A stretch of 64,000 nt of DNA from Tridacna crocea (lineage: Eukaryota > Mollusca > Bivalvia > Cardiida > Cardiidae), in the NCBI GenBank assembly GCA_943736015.1, contig OX031065.1:21156427-21220426 (forward strand), in the 5' to 3' direction. A model generated the notes under the pieces. That model did not search any database and was not told the origin of the DNA. It worked only from the letters and a program-made list of their open reading frames with translations. Positions 1 to 12,246 of this stretch are shown here, one piece after another (within the stretch, counting starts at the first letter, position 1; the number at the start of each line of letters is the position of its first letter). A program made the translations under genes and the position numbers.

Positions 1-636
1 TTCATCCATGGGACATCGTTAGGACGTATAGTTACTAATTTGTTTGGAATTGTATCTTCAGCTGCTAATAATATAGTATTTGTTATGTTTTTTGTAGCAA
101 TGTCAAAGTCGTTGATGTCCGTAAGAGAGTTCCAGTCGGTTTCGTGTAGCTTTCTCCGGTATGCATCATAATCACCATTTTCATAAAGCCATATACGTGT
201 TTTAAAGGTTAATCGTTTGGGCTTTGTTTGTCTTAAGACAAGTACGACAGGACAATGGAAACGAGTAAGGTTCGGGATAAATGGGTCTGCGACAAAACTT
301 GAAATAACACTATCCTTGTTTTTGATAAACATTAAATCTAGAAGAGAGTTACATGATTCTGTGTAAAATGTGGGAGATGTTATTAATTGCTCGGCATTAT
401 ACGAAGAAAAGAGGTTAGTAATTTTATTGGAATTTGCACCTAGTAAATTCATATTAAGTCACCTGTTACAATTATGTTATCAAAATTCTGGGAAAAGGCT
501 TGGTCTATACTTTGTTCCATTAACAACCATTGGTCATTATTTGAGTTAGGTGGCCGGTATATGCCACCAAGAAGAATACTACGTTCGCCAAAAACTAGCT
601 CGATCCAAAGAGACTCGGTGCCATTAACATTAAACT
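1..636 (-). pseudogene. LINE endonuclease-region fragment
   Basis: The minus strand encodes an APE-type endonuclease/early ORF2 segment of a non-LTR retrotransposon and runs off the left edge of the window. From about 636 to 465 it reads an endonuclease core with the motif IYRPPNSNND and the GDL strand motif. A one-base frameshift lies at about 455-460. From an ATG at 452 the frame stays open to base 1, with LLDLMFIKN and a PFIPNLTRFHCPVV segment that resembles the histidine-containing end of such endonucleases. No RT is visible because it would lie outside the window. The 5' end is lost where a degenerate MITE begins. The clade is not assignable, but IYRPPN is common in CR1/Jockey-type elements. 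Confidence 0.75.
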
Positions 637-656
637 CTTAAATTATACGATATTGC

Positions 657-832
657 TTTTAAAACTCATTACCGAACGACAAAATATTTGGCTTGTCCAA
701 GTTGAAAGCATTTTCTGACAATAAAAATAACTGAAAATTTGAAATTTGTTTTGTGAAGGGTAGAAAACATTGTTGCTGACCAGCATTTTCTCTTTTTCCA
801 ATAATTTTTGCGGATGCCTTCTGCCTTAGGTT
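657..832 (-). repeat. Degenerate hairpin MITE copy
   Basis: Reverse-orientation, decayed copy of the window's main MITE family. It keeps the ACTCATTACC-type end, the TTGAAAGCATT block and one arm of the central palindrome (CAGCATTTTCTC). Confidence 0.55.
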
Positions 833-864
833 AATTCAAACTTAGGATTGCATGGCAGAGGATT

Positions 865-1155
865 AACATCAACGGATATTTTTTTCAGTTGTATTGTTGG
901 TTGTATTGAGGTTTAACGCCATTTTAACAGCTAAAGTCATAATCATGGCGCTCGGTGACGCACATGTGTTTCCTGGCTTTCGAACACCAGCACTAACACA
1001 ATTTTCTTTCAAAAGCCACCGACTATTTTTCTCACATGTTTCAGCAGAGATGAGAGGCGGAAATACGTCGGTAAGTAAGTTCGGCTCACCAGGTATCGAA
1101 CTCACAACCACCAGGTCATGAGTCCGACACGCTCAACACTAAGCCACATGGGCGG
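865..1155 (-). repeat. tRNA-derived SINE-like repeat
   Basis: Read on the minus strand from 1155, the sequence has a tRNA-like head: an A-box-like TGGCTTAGTGTT and a B-box-like GAGTTCGATACC about 45 bases later. The head is not a clean cloverleaf, so this is a SINE head rather than a tRNA gene. Confidence 0.5.
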
Positions 1156-1261
1156 GCATATATTTTTTTTCAGAGAATGGTTGTAAAAAAAAATGAATGT
1201 CACCACCGTTGAACCATTTATACGATGTATACATGTGAAAAAGATCGCAGACGGCGCCACT

Positions 1262-1372
1262 GATTCCTGCAGTAGTTCAGTAATTTCACCCAGGAGAAAA
1301 GTGCCACCAGCACAGGGCTCGAGCCCGTGACACCTCGTTTACCGGACGGAAGCTCTCACCATGTACTTTTCA
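1262..1372 (-). repeat. Possible tRNA-like SINE head
   Basis: Minus strand contains a B-box-like GGGCTCGAGCCC preceded by a GGTGAGAGCTTCCGTCCGG segment that could be a decayed tRNA arm. Weak support. The following 1373-2660 holds no gene or repeat I can recognise. Confidence 0.3.
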
Positions 1373-2662
1373 TGCTGTAGACCTTGATATTCATGCTACG
1401 TCCAACTATATACGCACCTTCCCCACCCCAACTCCCTTTTTTCTCATTTTTGAAAGCTTTTCCCTCCCCACTACTCCCTTTCTTTTTTCCCCGTCCTCTA
1501 AACTACGGTAAAAAGACTCCATTTTGGGCTTCTGACACCAATGTCATAGTTCAAGTGATTCTATGCGAGAAAATTTTGGCTGCTGTAATGACAAATATGT
1601 ACTCCCGTAGGAAGTGTGCTTCCGAAGTCCTTATGCATTTGCCTCATACTGCGGCGAAGGATATGGACCGCGGAACTACATTTCTACGTAGTATATGAAC
1701 GAGGGAGTACATATTCCCCGTCGAACGTGGACCGAGCCGTAGCTATGTGAAATTTATCGTAAATGTTTCTGTGATTCCTCAATCGCAGTAGAAACAATGG
1801 TTCCCGAGTGCTTGTTACCCCGGTAAACAGTGCGTACCGATTCGAAATACAATGGAATCGGATGTTCCAGTAACCAAGTCTCTCGGCTGTATCTGGTAGC
1901 TTGATATTCACCTACACCGTGCATTTTTTCGCCGGAAGTACACCGCTTCATCGTTCTTTAAAAACGTAACAATCCACTTAGAAAATAAACCCCTGTCACA
2001 CTGTTTCGTGGGAATCTTTCTTAACGAAATTCCGTTGACAATCAGTTTGTACATTTAATATCTAACTCGGTCTATCAGCTACGTTGGCACTTTATAGCGA
2101 CAGGCTGCTTACCGGTATCGCCGTGCCTGTTGCTATTAATCAATTTACAGGGCGCCGCCATGTTTAAGATCAAGTGACTGGCATTATTTCAAAACTGAAA
2201 TCCCCTTTTTATAGACGAGGTTAGATGTAGGTGCGGAATCGATGAAGTATTATGAGTGAGTGCGTGCCATTCGACCAGATGGCAATAAAAATAAAAAATT
2301 AATTTACGCGTATTAACCCAAAATTTCTCTGACCTTATTCAATGCGTTGTTATGCGGAGGGGGTACGCCATGAGGAATTTCCGAAATCAGTTGTACTGGA
2401 TTTTTGATGAAATTTCCAACAGTATAGAAAAGAAGCATGGAATAACATGAATTTTTGTTTTTCCCATGGGAGATTGAACTTTTCATTTTATCTGCCCCAC
2501 TCGTAAAAACATTACCGCTGTTTTTCACTCGATGAAATAAGTTTTTTATCTTTTACCGACAAAAGAAAAATTAAATATCACATCTGTACAGATCTGTAGC
2601 AAAAATTAAATTGATTCCTTAATTATTATATTTTCTATAAAGTTACGTTGAATACAGGAGTA

Positions 2663-2896
2663 TAACTCTTTACCAAACAATCACTGGCTTTTACGACCCT
2701 GAAATAGAAGCCTTATAAAAACATTGTGGCAAAATGGAGAATATGCTGGTAAACAGCATTTTCTCCTTTTCCCCACAATGTTTTCTACCATTCCGGAAAC
2801 AAATTTCAATTTTTGAGTTACATGTACGTTTATTTTATCGTCTGCAAATGCTTTCAGTTTGGAATAGTCCAAAAAATTGTCGTCTAGTAAAGGGAT
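2663..2896 (+). repeat. Hairpin MITE, full-length degenerate copy
   Basis: Starts AACTCTTTACCAAACAATC and ends with TCTAGTAAAGG. It has a slightly imperfect central palindrome around ATGCTGGTAAACAGCATT and the TCGTCTGCAAATGCTTTCAG block typical of the right half. Confidence 0.8.
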
Positions 2897-2899
2897 AAA

Positions 2900-2995
2900 A
2901 GGAAATGAAAATAATCGGACTGAAACCCAGGCTGTTCGGCACTGCACACGAACCCGGGTATACGTGCTTAGGGCGAGTTTCCAAACCACTAAGCC
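2900..2995 (-). repeat. tRNA-like SINE head
   Basis: Minus strand has A-box-like TGGCTTAGTGG and B-box-like GGGTTCGTGTGC about 45 bases apart. It abuts a MITE copy. Probably the promoter part of a tRNA-derived SINE. Confidence 0.45.
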
Positions 2996-3112
2996 AAATT
3001 ACGCTAACAACTGGTAATATTCAATGCTAGCGCTGCAAATTGTACAATGTATCCTATGGAATTTATCTCGTTGATAATCGCAAAACTATACTTCGATCAG
3101 TCAATTGGCATT

Positions 3113-3243
3113 TTAACCCATTACCATACAATCCCTACTATTAACGACTCTGAGAAAGAAGCTTTTAGAAACCATTGTTTTGTCGTCTGCAAATGCTTTC
3201 GATATGGACAAGCCTAAAATTTTGTCGTTTGGTAAATGAGTTA
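3113..3243 (+). repeat. Hairpin MITE lacking its palindrome
   Basis: Both ends of the MITE are present (TTTTAACCCATTACC at the left, GTTTGGTAAATGAGTTAA at the right) but the sequence jumps from AGAAACCATTG straight to TTTTGTCGTCTGC. The central palindrome and right shoulder are precisely missing. Confidence 0.75.
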
Positions 3244-3450
3244 ATAAAAAAATAGATCAAGATAGGACTTCTTGTACACGCAGGCTATACTCTCATTCTT
3301 CACCCACCGCCAAGTACCATCCTAGTCGGATACTGCTTCACAGTTTAATCCTAATCCTGCTAAATGAGTAAAATGATTTTTTTTTTTCGATTGTAAAAAT
3401 CCAAATATTGCTATTTCAAAATTATCTTTTGGTTAATAATATCTCCTCAT

Positions 3451-3525
3451 AGGACAGTGTAGATCTAAGATCAGACTGCACGTTCTGTGCAGTCTGATCT
3501 TGATCTACACTGTCCGCAAAAGGTC
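3451..3525. repeat. Short palindromic repeat (AAGATCAGACTGCAC family)
   Basis: Two arms, GGACAGTGTAGATC..AAGATCAGACTGCAC and GTGCAGTCTGATCTTGATCT..CTGTCC, form a near-perfect foldback of about 70 bp. Decayed relatives lie at about 11455-11515, 16905-16965 and 51738-51795. Confidence 0.6.
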
Positions 3526-3809
3526 ATTGTGCCGCGCTTAGCAGCCTGAGGGTTAAATTAGCCCACTAAGTATAAATAGCTAGCGTCACTAGATCTATTT
3601 CTTTGATTGAAATATTTGATTGATTGCTTCGATGGTAATTAACGCTGTTTTCAAGATTATTTTATTTGTATCGCGGCGGCCATTGCAGCTATCCGTATTT
3701 TCCTGTAGTTTCTTTAACGAGTAGTTCACACAATATACTTTCCAAGCATTTCCACATAAACCATCGTCGAAACAGTGGCCAGCGGTGAGAATCAATCCAT
3801 GTCGCAATG

Positions 3810-4536
3810 CCGACAAGACAGTTTCCCCGACACAAATTTTCGAGACAGTTCCCCTACAGATTTGAAGACAGTTCCCCGACACTTTTGAAGACAGTTCCCC
3901 GACACTTTTGTTTCATGACAAATAACCTTTTATACTGTAGAATTCGTACAATTATGATTGATAATCATGAGAAATTAGAAATCTTCGTGGATAATGGATG
4001 TTGTGATCGAATTATCTGGACCTTGTGAAGAAGATTTCTATATAAAACGACGGATATAGTTACTGTCTCGTGGGTGAATTCACAACGAATCACCACTGTC
4101 ATGAAATTCAGCAGAGGGGAACGGGGGTTTACGGAGAGAAATACCTTTTCTGTTTAACTTGTACACTCGGACAATTTTACATACATGCGCATATTGTAGA
4201 TTTCTATATATACCATTTAGGAGAATGTAGTCTTTTTCGACATTGTTTGATGTTTTGTGACGATAGGCCGTCAAATTGTTCCGTCGAACTAAGCTTATAG
4301 ACAGTACCGCGATTACCAAATGTACCCGCCAATCACATGTACAAACACTTCAATTAGTCACAAAAGATCATTTATCCATAAAATCCTCGATCTATCAAGC
4401 ATGTTTTTATCCATGATAACCTTTATTTTGTTGTTTGACATCGAACAAAAGTGTCAGGGAACTGTCTTCAAAAGTGTCGGGGAACTGTCTCCAAATTTGT
4501 CGGGGAACTGTCTTGTCGGGGAACTGTCTTGTTCCC
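3810..4536. mobile_element. 727-bp non-autonomous DNA element, 9-bp TSD
   Basis: The 9-mer GTCGCAATG occurs immediately before (3801-3809) and after (4537-4545) this interval and is read as a target-site duplication. Both ends are inverted arrays of the motif GACAGTTCCCCGACA: about five units at 3815-3912 and five inverted units at 4452-4530. The 3913-4430 core has no convincing gene. A 9-bp duplication is typical of Mutator-like elements, which is the best guess at superfamily; assignment is inference. Confidence 0.7.
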
Positions 4537-4572
4537 GTCGCAATGACTATCAAATAATCCTCGGGAAAAAAT

Positions 4573-4650
4573 GGCCGAGCAGGGGGTCGGACATGCGACC
4601 TCCCATACTCAAGTCCTGCATACGACCGACGGAGCTACCGGCATTCGGCT
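4573..4650 (-). repeat. tRNA-like fragment
   Basis: The minus-strand sequence resembles a tRNA body (AGCTCCGTCGG, GGTCGCATGTCCGACC) but boxes A and B are imperfect. Probably a SINE remnant. Confidence 0.3.
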
Positions 4651-5458
4651 AAAAACAGTGAAATGAAAAGAAGAAATGCCTTACTTTTCAGCTGTCTATG
4701 CATGCAAGTATGTTCCCTATGCTGACGCAGCGTTCCGACCGTCGATAATCAAAATGTGCATGTAGGTGTACACATAGAGTCGATGTGCATTATTAGTTTC
4801 AACAGTGCATGGTACACGATCCAGGTCTCATTATGAATGAAAAACAGAAACTGAAAGTAAGATTCGGTGAATTCCAATTACTCATCTTGGAAACAAGAAC
4901 TCGTAGGCAGATGTGCATCATAGCAAAAAGGACACTGATATATAGATATGAGTACATGTATTATATTTCAAGTTTTCTACTATACGACCGCTCATCGCAC
5001 ACATATCAAATTAATATTCGAAGAGTCGCGTTCTGGCAAAAGGGGGTTAAATGTATCTCCATGAAGTACTGCAGCAAGCAAGTCATGATATAATTATGGA
5101 AAAAATCCAGTTGTTGTTTGGTAAAGAGTTAAATGCGTTTGAATTTATATCATACCATTTAAAAGTATGGAAATTATTGTGAAGATGACAATCTGTCATT
5201 GTATGGTTGATCCAAGTGTTAGCTGCTAGCAGAGAAATTGATTTCAAAACTTGGTTAAAACCTGTTAGATAGCTATGTCTTTGGTTTACTTTTTCGCCTG
5301 ATTTTAAAATTCTTCTTTTCTGACAGGGAGTAACATTATGGCCTGTCCACATGACAACAGACAGTCATTCCACACTATTTTTCACACTTTCACATGGTCT
5401 GATTTATGTTTAAATATATCTGGCCACCTGTTTTGATATTTTTGCCTTTATTGGGCCT

Positions 5459-5691
5459 TTAACCCTTTACCAAACAATCCCTGGTTTTAACGGCCCTGAG
5501 AGAGAAGCTTTTTGAAAACATTGTGGGAAAAGGAGAAAATGCTGGTAACCAGCATTTTCTCCTTTTCCCACAATGTTTTCTTTACTGCTGGAAATTAATT
5601 TTGCGTTTTGGGTTACATTAATTTTGTCGTCTGCAAGTGCTTTCAATTTGGATCAGTCTAACTTGAATTTTGTCGTTTGGTAAAGAGTTAG
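5459..5691 (+). repeat. Hairpin MITE, near-consensus copy
   Basis: TTAACCCTTTACCA at the left and TGGTAAAGAGTTA at the right are imperfect inverted ends. The centre is a perfect 67-bp palindrome: a 33-base arm beginning GAAAACATTGTGGGAAAAGG, a single A, and its exact reverse complement. It lies about 100 bases upstream of the kinase exon. Confidence 0.9.
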
Positions 5692-5770
5692 TAGGCAATA
5701 TTTAGCATGTATTTTGCAAATGCTGTTTATTTGGACTAGGCTTTAATATTGTTGTGTGGTTGTTTTGTAA

Positions 5771-5998
<228 letters not shown>

Positions 5999-6099
5999 GG
6001 GTACTGTTCTGTGAACATTTTGTTGTTAAATCTTTCGTAAAACAATCATGGAATAGTGTTTAGTTTTCATGTAAACTGTTGCTAATATTCAGGAATGAA

Positions 6100-6321
6100 C
6101 TAGCCCTTTGCCCTGCAATCCAGACTTTATTGACCTCTGAAGATGAAGACTTTTGAAAACATTGTTGGGAAAAGGAGAAATATCAGCATTTTCTCCTTTT
6201 CCCTGTAATGTTTTGTATGCATTCAAGGACTAATTGAATCAGTTAAGCCAGATTATATTTGTTGTCTTTAGATGCTTTTAACTTGGCTGGTCTAGAAATT
6301 TGACATTTTGTAAAGAATTAT
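6100..6321 (+). repeat. Hairpin MITE, degenerate
   Basis: Shortened central palindrome around AAATATCAGCATTTTCTCC and diverged ends (TAGCCCTTTG, TTTTGTAAAGAATTA). The following 6322-7353 shows A/T-rich spacer without a gene. Confidence 0.65.
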
Positions 6322-7353
6322 TTTGTATGTCACTCACATCTCCCAGACTTGTAAAGGCAGTTCTCTCAATCCATTTGTATATAGATTTATTTCAAAAGAT
6401 TCATTAAAATGTTTTATGTAGATAAAAGAATTGGAATACTGATATTTGTTCCAATTTTTGTTATACAGGTGTCTTATCATGATATAATATTACTCTCTTT
6501 CTCCCCCTTACCCCTTTTCAACCATGTACCAATAAAACCTAGTCTTGCTGCTGTGAAATGTTTGATGGAGGAAACTTTAAAGAGGAAGCTGTAATTTTTG
6601 ACCAGATAGGTTTTTTGTTGAAATGAACTTTTTATACCCCATGAAAGCTACATCGTTTTTTACACCAAACATACTTAACTCTGGTTTTCGTTTTACCAGT
6701 TGAGAAAATTACTGTACTTCATAGGAAACATTGATACTGTGATTGTAATATGAAGAAATTATCACACGGAAGATGATGTTATGAGTTTAATAAGGACAGA
6801 GATCAGATTAAAACGCTTTAGTAGTGTGACTTTATTATTTGAGGCATGTTACGGAGAGATTTATACATTTTTTTTTAAAGTAACGAAACAATAGAGTATG
6901 AAGCAATGGTGGGATTACTATAAGGAAATTAACATAGTATTGTAAAGACGGTCCTGACTTGTTTATTCACTGACACTAGAAATAAACTTCTGCTTTAGTT
7001 TCTTATTAAAAAAATTAGAGGAAAAAAAAAGCATGCAAACAAGTTTTTCTTGTTAAAGAATATATTTGTTCAAGGGACTAATAACAGCTTTATACTATTA
7101 TCATGATAACTATTTTGCTGCATGTTCGTTTAGTTTACTGATTATCTTGCCCGATGATAATTACTTTGTGAAAAAAAGAAAAAAAATGGTAGTAGAAAAC
7201 TTTTTTGAAAAAAAAAGGTCCTCATAAAATATCAATGACTAGCTTGATTCAGGTTGAATGCATGAGCTAGTAGAAAATATTATGGAAAGAAAAAAAAAAG
7301 ACTGCTCAATATGAGATATTTCAGTTTTAGCCACAGAATTTTAACATTGATGC

Positions 7354-7582
7354 TTAACTTTTTACCACACGAGAAAATTTTTGACTAGTCCAAATTCAAA
7401 GCATTTGCAGACGACAAATAAACTGTGACTGAAAAATTGAAACTTGTTTTGAGAAGGATAGAAAACATTGTGGGAAAAGAGGAAAATACTGGTTACCAGC
7501 ATTTTCTCCTTTTCCCACAATGTTTTCTAAAGGCTCCTTTCTCAGTGTAGTTAAAAGTCGGGATTGTGTGGTAAAGAGTCAA
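7354..7582 (-). repeat. Hairpin MITE, reverse orientation
   Basis: TTAACTTTTTACCACAC start, GTGTGGTAAAGAGTC end, central palindrome with ACTGGTTACCAGCATTTTC. 7583-9240 contains no recognisable gene or repeat apart from A-rich runs. Confidence 0.85.
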
Positions 7583-9244
7583 GGGCCCAAAGAAGTTGAC
7601 AGGCAATTTGTTACGTATTGAGCTCTCAGGAACTTGCATAATTTATATTGGAAGCATTTTTACAAGTGACCAATAAATTGTAGTATTTATAGATAATTTC
7701 TCTGCAATATATTTCTTTTTCTATTATGACAATACTGTTGTAAATTGTTTGATTTCTATTTTTACGGCTGTCCTGCTCACGAGAGATGATTCTTTCTGGG
7801 TACACACAGCTCCCTATTGGGTAAGACGAACATGATGGTTGCAGGCTACGTAATTCAAAACACAATGTACTGTCTATATTGACCAGTCTCAGGTAGCAAT
7901 GAATATGTGTTGCTGTAAGTTAAAACCAGCAATTTCTCTAATAATATAGATAGTATATTATCATGATCTTTGGTAACAATCATGTTAGAATCAGTCCTTT
8001 TCATAGACTGCTGGAGAACAAAAAAAAAAAAAAATAGAAAAAAATGTGCTTGCCAATACTCGAGATTACCTATGTCAAGTCTTAGTCACCCAGGATAACA
8101 TATTTTTTGAACTGCGTAGGTTATGCCCGAGATATTAACATTGTTTTTTCTTAATAATCATAAAGCATGGAAATACATCGATATCAAATAAAAATGCCAA
8201 TAGCATGCCCTGTCATGCCGAAGATTAGTTTATCTTTCATTAGTGACTAAAACAGCTGACATGTTAAGGTATTACGAAGCTAATAAAAGTATACAAAGGA
8301 AATTGCCACATTTATAATTTGCAAGTGCAATGAAATTTATATAAGACATCTTTATCTGGATATGATATATCCAGGGGTTTGATGTGGTAAATAGGGTAAA
8401 TTAATACCTTATACCTGGAATACTGGGAATGGGAAGGATAGGTTCTCTAAATATTTATGTCACATCTGATTTCACCTACCATAGTCTGTTATTTCATGTA
8501 GCTTAGCTATTTTCAAAGAAAAACGAAAGTATTTTCGGTGCCAAGTCATTGCTTTTGATTACTTTGACCTAGTCTCATTTTCTATATCGTTACTGAAGAT
8601 ATTTACCTCAAACTTCGGCTAGTTGTTATCTATCAAAAGAGAAGCACATAGGAGAAGCGTAAGTAACCCTGAAATATTTTTGCCACAGTTATGTTCCATT
8701 TTTCAACCTTGAAATTTCATTGAAATAGCGATTCTTTTTTTTCTTGAATCAAGCAGTGTTATATACAGTAATAAGGTTATCATATACATGTGTAAAAAAT
8801 TCATTCCTGCCTGAGCTTTTTAAGTCATTTAATTATTTTAAGATGGTTTTGAAATAAGTGAATTGTAATTTACCAGACATATTCGTTGAAAGGCATCGTC
8901 CAAATGATTATAAATTTTTATGGTGACAAAAAAATTTTTTTTTTTAATATGTGTGTTTGATTAATAAAACATTTGATTTGTCATTCAAAATTTGTATTCT
9001 CGAGGGAAAACATATGAGATCATTGCCTCTGAAATGCAATTTATAGGATATATTTGCAAGTCACAAGGAGGTTTACCAATGGACTGAATATAGAAAAATT
9101 GTAGATTTACATGTACATGTATATTACAAATATTATCTCCATGTACAATTTTGATTTCATGTAAATAAAATTTTTGTGACATTCAACAAAAACAGTATGT
9201 TGAATCTTGTTAGTCATTCTAATGCTTTATTTTGTTTTCTGTAG

Positions 9245-9319
9245 GCTAACACTATTGTGGAACAATACAGAATTACTCCGTCCGTAATGAAATCATTACA
9301 GGAAATTGAAGAGAGCTGA
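9245..9319 (+). CDS. Candidate short terminal exon, unknown gene
   Basis: A polypyrimidine tract and acceptor (TTTTGTTTTCTGTAG) precede 24 codons and TGA. The peptide contains VEQYRITPSVMK and ends EIEES. The composition is more codon-like than the surrounding spacer, but no family is recognised. It could be an alternative or downstream last exon of a + strand gene whose other exons are outside the window. Confidence 0.3.
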   Translation, partial: ANTIVEQYRITPSVMKSLQEIEES

Positions 9320-9366
9320 GTGGTAAATCTTTCCTGTATCATACTTGAAAATAATTCGTTTTGTGA

Positions 9367-9510
9367 TTAATCCTTTTCAACACAATCAGGACTTTGAACG
9401 ACTCTGAGGAATTGGGTTTTCAAGAACCTGGGTTTAGGAGAATGTGCTGGGAATCAGCATTTTCTTATTTACCTACTGTTTTCTATCCATCCAAATACAA
9501 AAAAGTTTGT
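9367..9510 (+). repeat. Hairpin MITE remnant
   Basis: TTAATCCTTTTCAACACAATC start and a decayed palindrome (GAATGTGCTGGGAATCAGCATT). The right half is lost in an A-rich run at 9531-9551. Confidence 0.5.
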
Positions 9511-9594
9511 CAATTGGTATAGCGTTAAACAAAAAAAAACAAAAAAAAAAATAGAGGCTAGGATGCATGTAAGAACACCATCAGACTGACAATT

Positions 9595-9646
9595 AGCTAC
9601 TGCCTCCCTGCAATGCCTGTAGCTACTGCCTCCCTGCAATGCCTGT
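9595..9646. repeat. 26-bp tandem duplication
   Basis: Two exact head-to-tail copies of the unit AGCTACTGCCTCCCTGCAAT plus GCCTGT. Confidence 0.85.
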
Positions 9647-10627
9647 ATTATTTGTTTTCCTTGATGACAAAGAGTACAGGCCTGGCATTTTATCACATGT
9701 GGAAATTTTGTGTAGGAAATACGAGCGTTTGAGATCTGAAGGATGACATGATAGAAATTATTTTTATATAGCCTGATACAAAACCATCAGTTAGAATTTT
9801 TTCAATGTAATGCTGAAAAAATGCTGATGTATGAAAAGCGAAATTGCTTTGAGCATGGAACTTATTATATGTCAAAGATTATATCATATTCTCGCTTTAT
9901 TTCAACCAGCAGATTAATTATCAACAAGGTATTAGGTCAGGTAACTTTAAAAAGTCTGTGATTTTCTTACCTTTATTCTTCTCTGTAGCCAAGTTTCTGC
10001 AACAGGTTCTAAATATGACTGCAAAGCTTAAAACAAAACGATTAAATGTTTTTCCTTGCTATTAAGGTAAGGTGTCAAAAAAAATGATTGAAATGGCTGT
10101 TTGGGGTAACGGTTAGTGTATTATTCTGTGACCTTTTTACGGGTGGGATTTAACAAAGAGGCTAGTAAGTTGAAAGTCTTTTCATAATAAGTAATCATGT
10201 AGGAAATTACTTGATGTGGGGGAAAGGTGTATAAACAAGTTTCAAGAATGTAGAGAGTATAGCTCTACATGTACTTTTAATGTACACTTAGTCATACATT
10301 GCCAAATAAGAATGAAATAAAATGAGGATTCTAGTGATATGAGACTGATTCGATTTGAGGGCTCAATTGATTTGTGTTTTTGCTTTTTCAGACTTGAGGT
10401 AGGAGAGTGGAGGTCATCTGAATCAGGTTGTTAACACAAATGTGAAATCCAAAATATCTTTTTTTTTTGTATTATGATTCTTTTTAACCATAGGGAAAAC
10501 ATATCAGTCTTCCTATTATTTGTTGAAATCTTTACAAGTTTAGTATGACACGATGGGGAGTTCCTTAAAGCTAATTGTAAAATATCAAATTTGAGTACTT
10601 TCAAGTTGTATGGGTAATTTTTGGCTT

Positions 10628-10855
10628 TGACCCATTACCACACAATCCCTACTTTTGACGCCCCTGAGAAAGAAGCCTTTTGAAAACACTGTGGGAAAAG
10701 GAGAAAATGCTGGTAACCAGCATTTTGTCCTTTTCCCACGGTGTTTTCTACCCTTCCCAGAACAAATTTCAATTTTTCAATCACCTTTATTTTGTCGTCT
10801 GCAAAAGCTTTCAGTTTGGGCCAGTCTTAAATTTTTTCGTGTTGTAAAGAGTTAA
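10628..10855 (+). repeat. Hairpin MITE
   Basis: Complete copy: CCCATTACCACACAATCCC start, GTTGTAAAGAGTTAA end. Palindrome interrupted by two substitutions on the right arm (TTTGTCC, CACGGTG). 9647-10627 is spacer with no gene seen. Confidence 0.85.
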
Positions 10856-11207
10856 AATATGTGAAGAAACAAGCAATTTCTACATTATTCACAAAACTGT
10901 TCTAAAGTCACCAAATACCACACTCAAGATGCGTCTGTTTGAATAGATGCGAAAAATGAAAGTGGTTGGAAAATTGTTAGCCCATAATCTTTGTCCCTTT
11001 ATATGTCAAAACTGCAAAATTAATATCAAAACACAGAACAATGCACATTTGCAACAAACAGTGTGTCCACAGAGATTTGATCTGGGGGAGGACTACAAAA
11101 TATACTATAGGAAAAATAATTGATTAATTTTTTTTAACGCTTATAGGGTCAAATGTATACACTTCACCTCTTTCAATAGCTCAAACCACTGGAGCACGGA
11201 TATTTGT

Positions 11208-11435
11208 TTAACTCTTTACCACACAAGAAAATGTTAGAACAGTCTAAATTGAAAGCATTTGCAGACGACAAAATAAATGACTGAAAAATGGAAATTTGGT
11301 TTAGCAAAGGTAGAAAACATTGTGGGAAAAGGAGAAAATGCTGGTTACCAGCATTTTCTCCTTTTCCCACAATGTTTTGAAAAGGCTGTTTTTCTCAGGG
11401 TCGTTAGAAGTCAGGATTGTGTCATAAAGAGTTAA
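11208..11435 (-). repeat. Hairpin MITE, reverse orientation
   Basis: TTTAACTCTTTACCACACAAG to CATAAAGAGTTAA; near-perfect palindrome (GCTGGTTACCAGC). Followed by a decayed AAGATCA..TGATCTTGATC foldback at 11455-11515. 11516-12246 shows no gene. Confidence 0.85.
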
Positions 11436-12246
11436 TTAAGGGGAAAGCATATATCCAAGATCATGTTTCAATTTCTGTGCAGTCTGATCTTGATCCATGA
11501 TGTTAACATACCAGTGTACTCCTACGGCCCAGATAAGGCTAACAGATAGAATAAGAGCTCTTTTAAAGCAAACTTGTCTTGAAGGTTACTAGAAAAGTTA
11601 TCAGAATTCAAGCTTTCACACTGTTTGGACTCCCTGTCAAAAAGAATGTTAATTTCCTAGAAGATATTCCCGCTCAGTAAACCTAGGAAGAAAAGGAATC
11701 CTAAAGATTTTAGAATTTGTTGCATCAGTGACTGGACCTGCAGAGAATTTGGTCAAAGATTGATATGTTCTGTAAATGGAGGGTGGGGACACATCTACTC
11801 ATAGAAAATATTTGCAAACAGTGAATTTAGTAATACTGGTATGCAAGTTGAATATCTTTTAACTATTTGCCATATGGTCTTATTTCAGGTATGTAGAACT
11901 TAGATATTTCTATTTGAATTGTTGATAAGAAGAAACCAGCATCGCTTGTCATTTGAAAAAGATGTCTATATTCTCAAACTTGAAGAAAAGAGGCATTTAT
12001 TATTCTGAGATGGGAAGGAATCCTGGAAGTAAAGGAACGGTTACTGAAAAGAAATTTCAACGAGGGACCAGGTCCATTATTGTGTTGAATGACACTGCAT
12101 CAAACATTAAAAACAGTTGTGTAGCAAAAACAGTAATATCATAGGGGAGACAACGTTTTGTTTTTGTACACCAAAGTCTTTTACTTTGTAAAGCTTTTAC
12201 TTTCCTTCAATTGTTTCTCCTTTACATTAACTATGCTAGTGAGTGG

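Noticed and set aside
865-1155. Functional tRNA gene
   Set aside because: Boxes A and B are present but the arms do not pair as a cloverleaf; SINE head is the better reading. The same applies to 2900-2995, 52455-52530 and 61497-61556.
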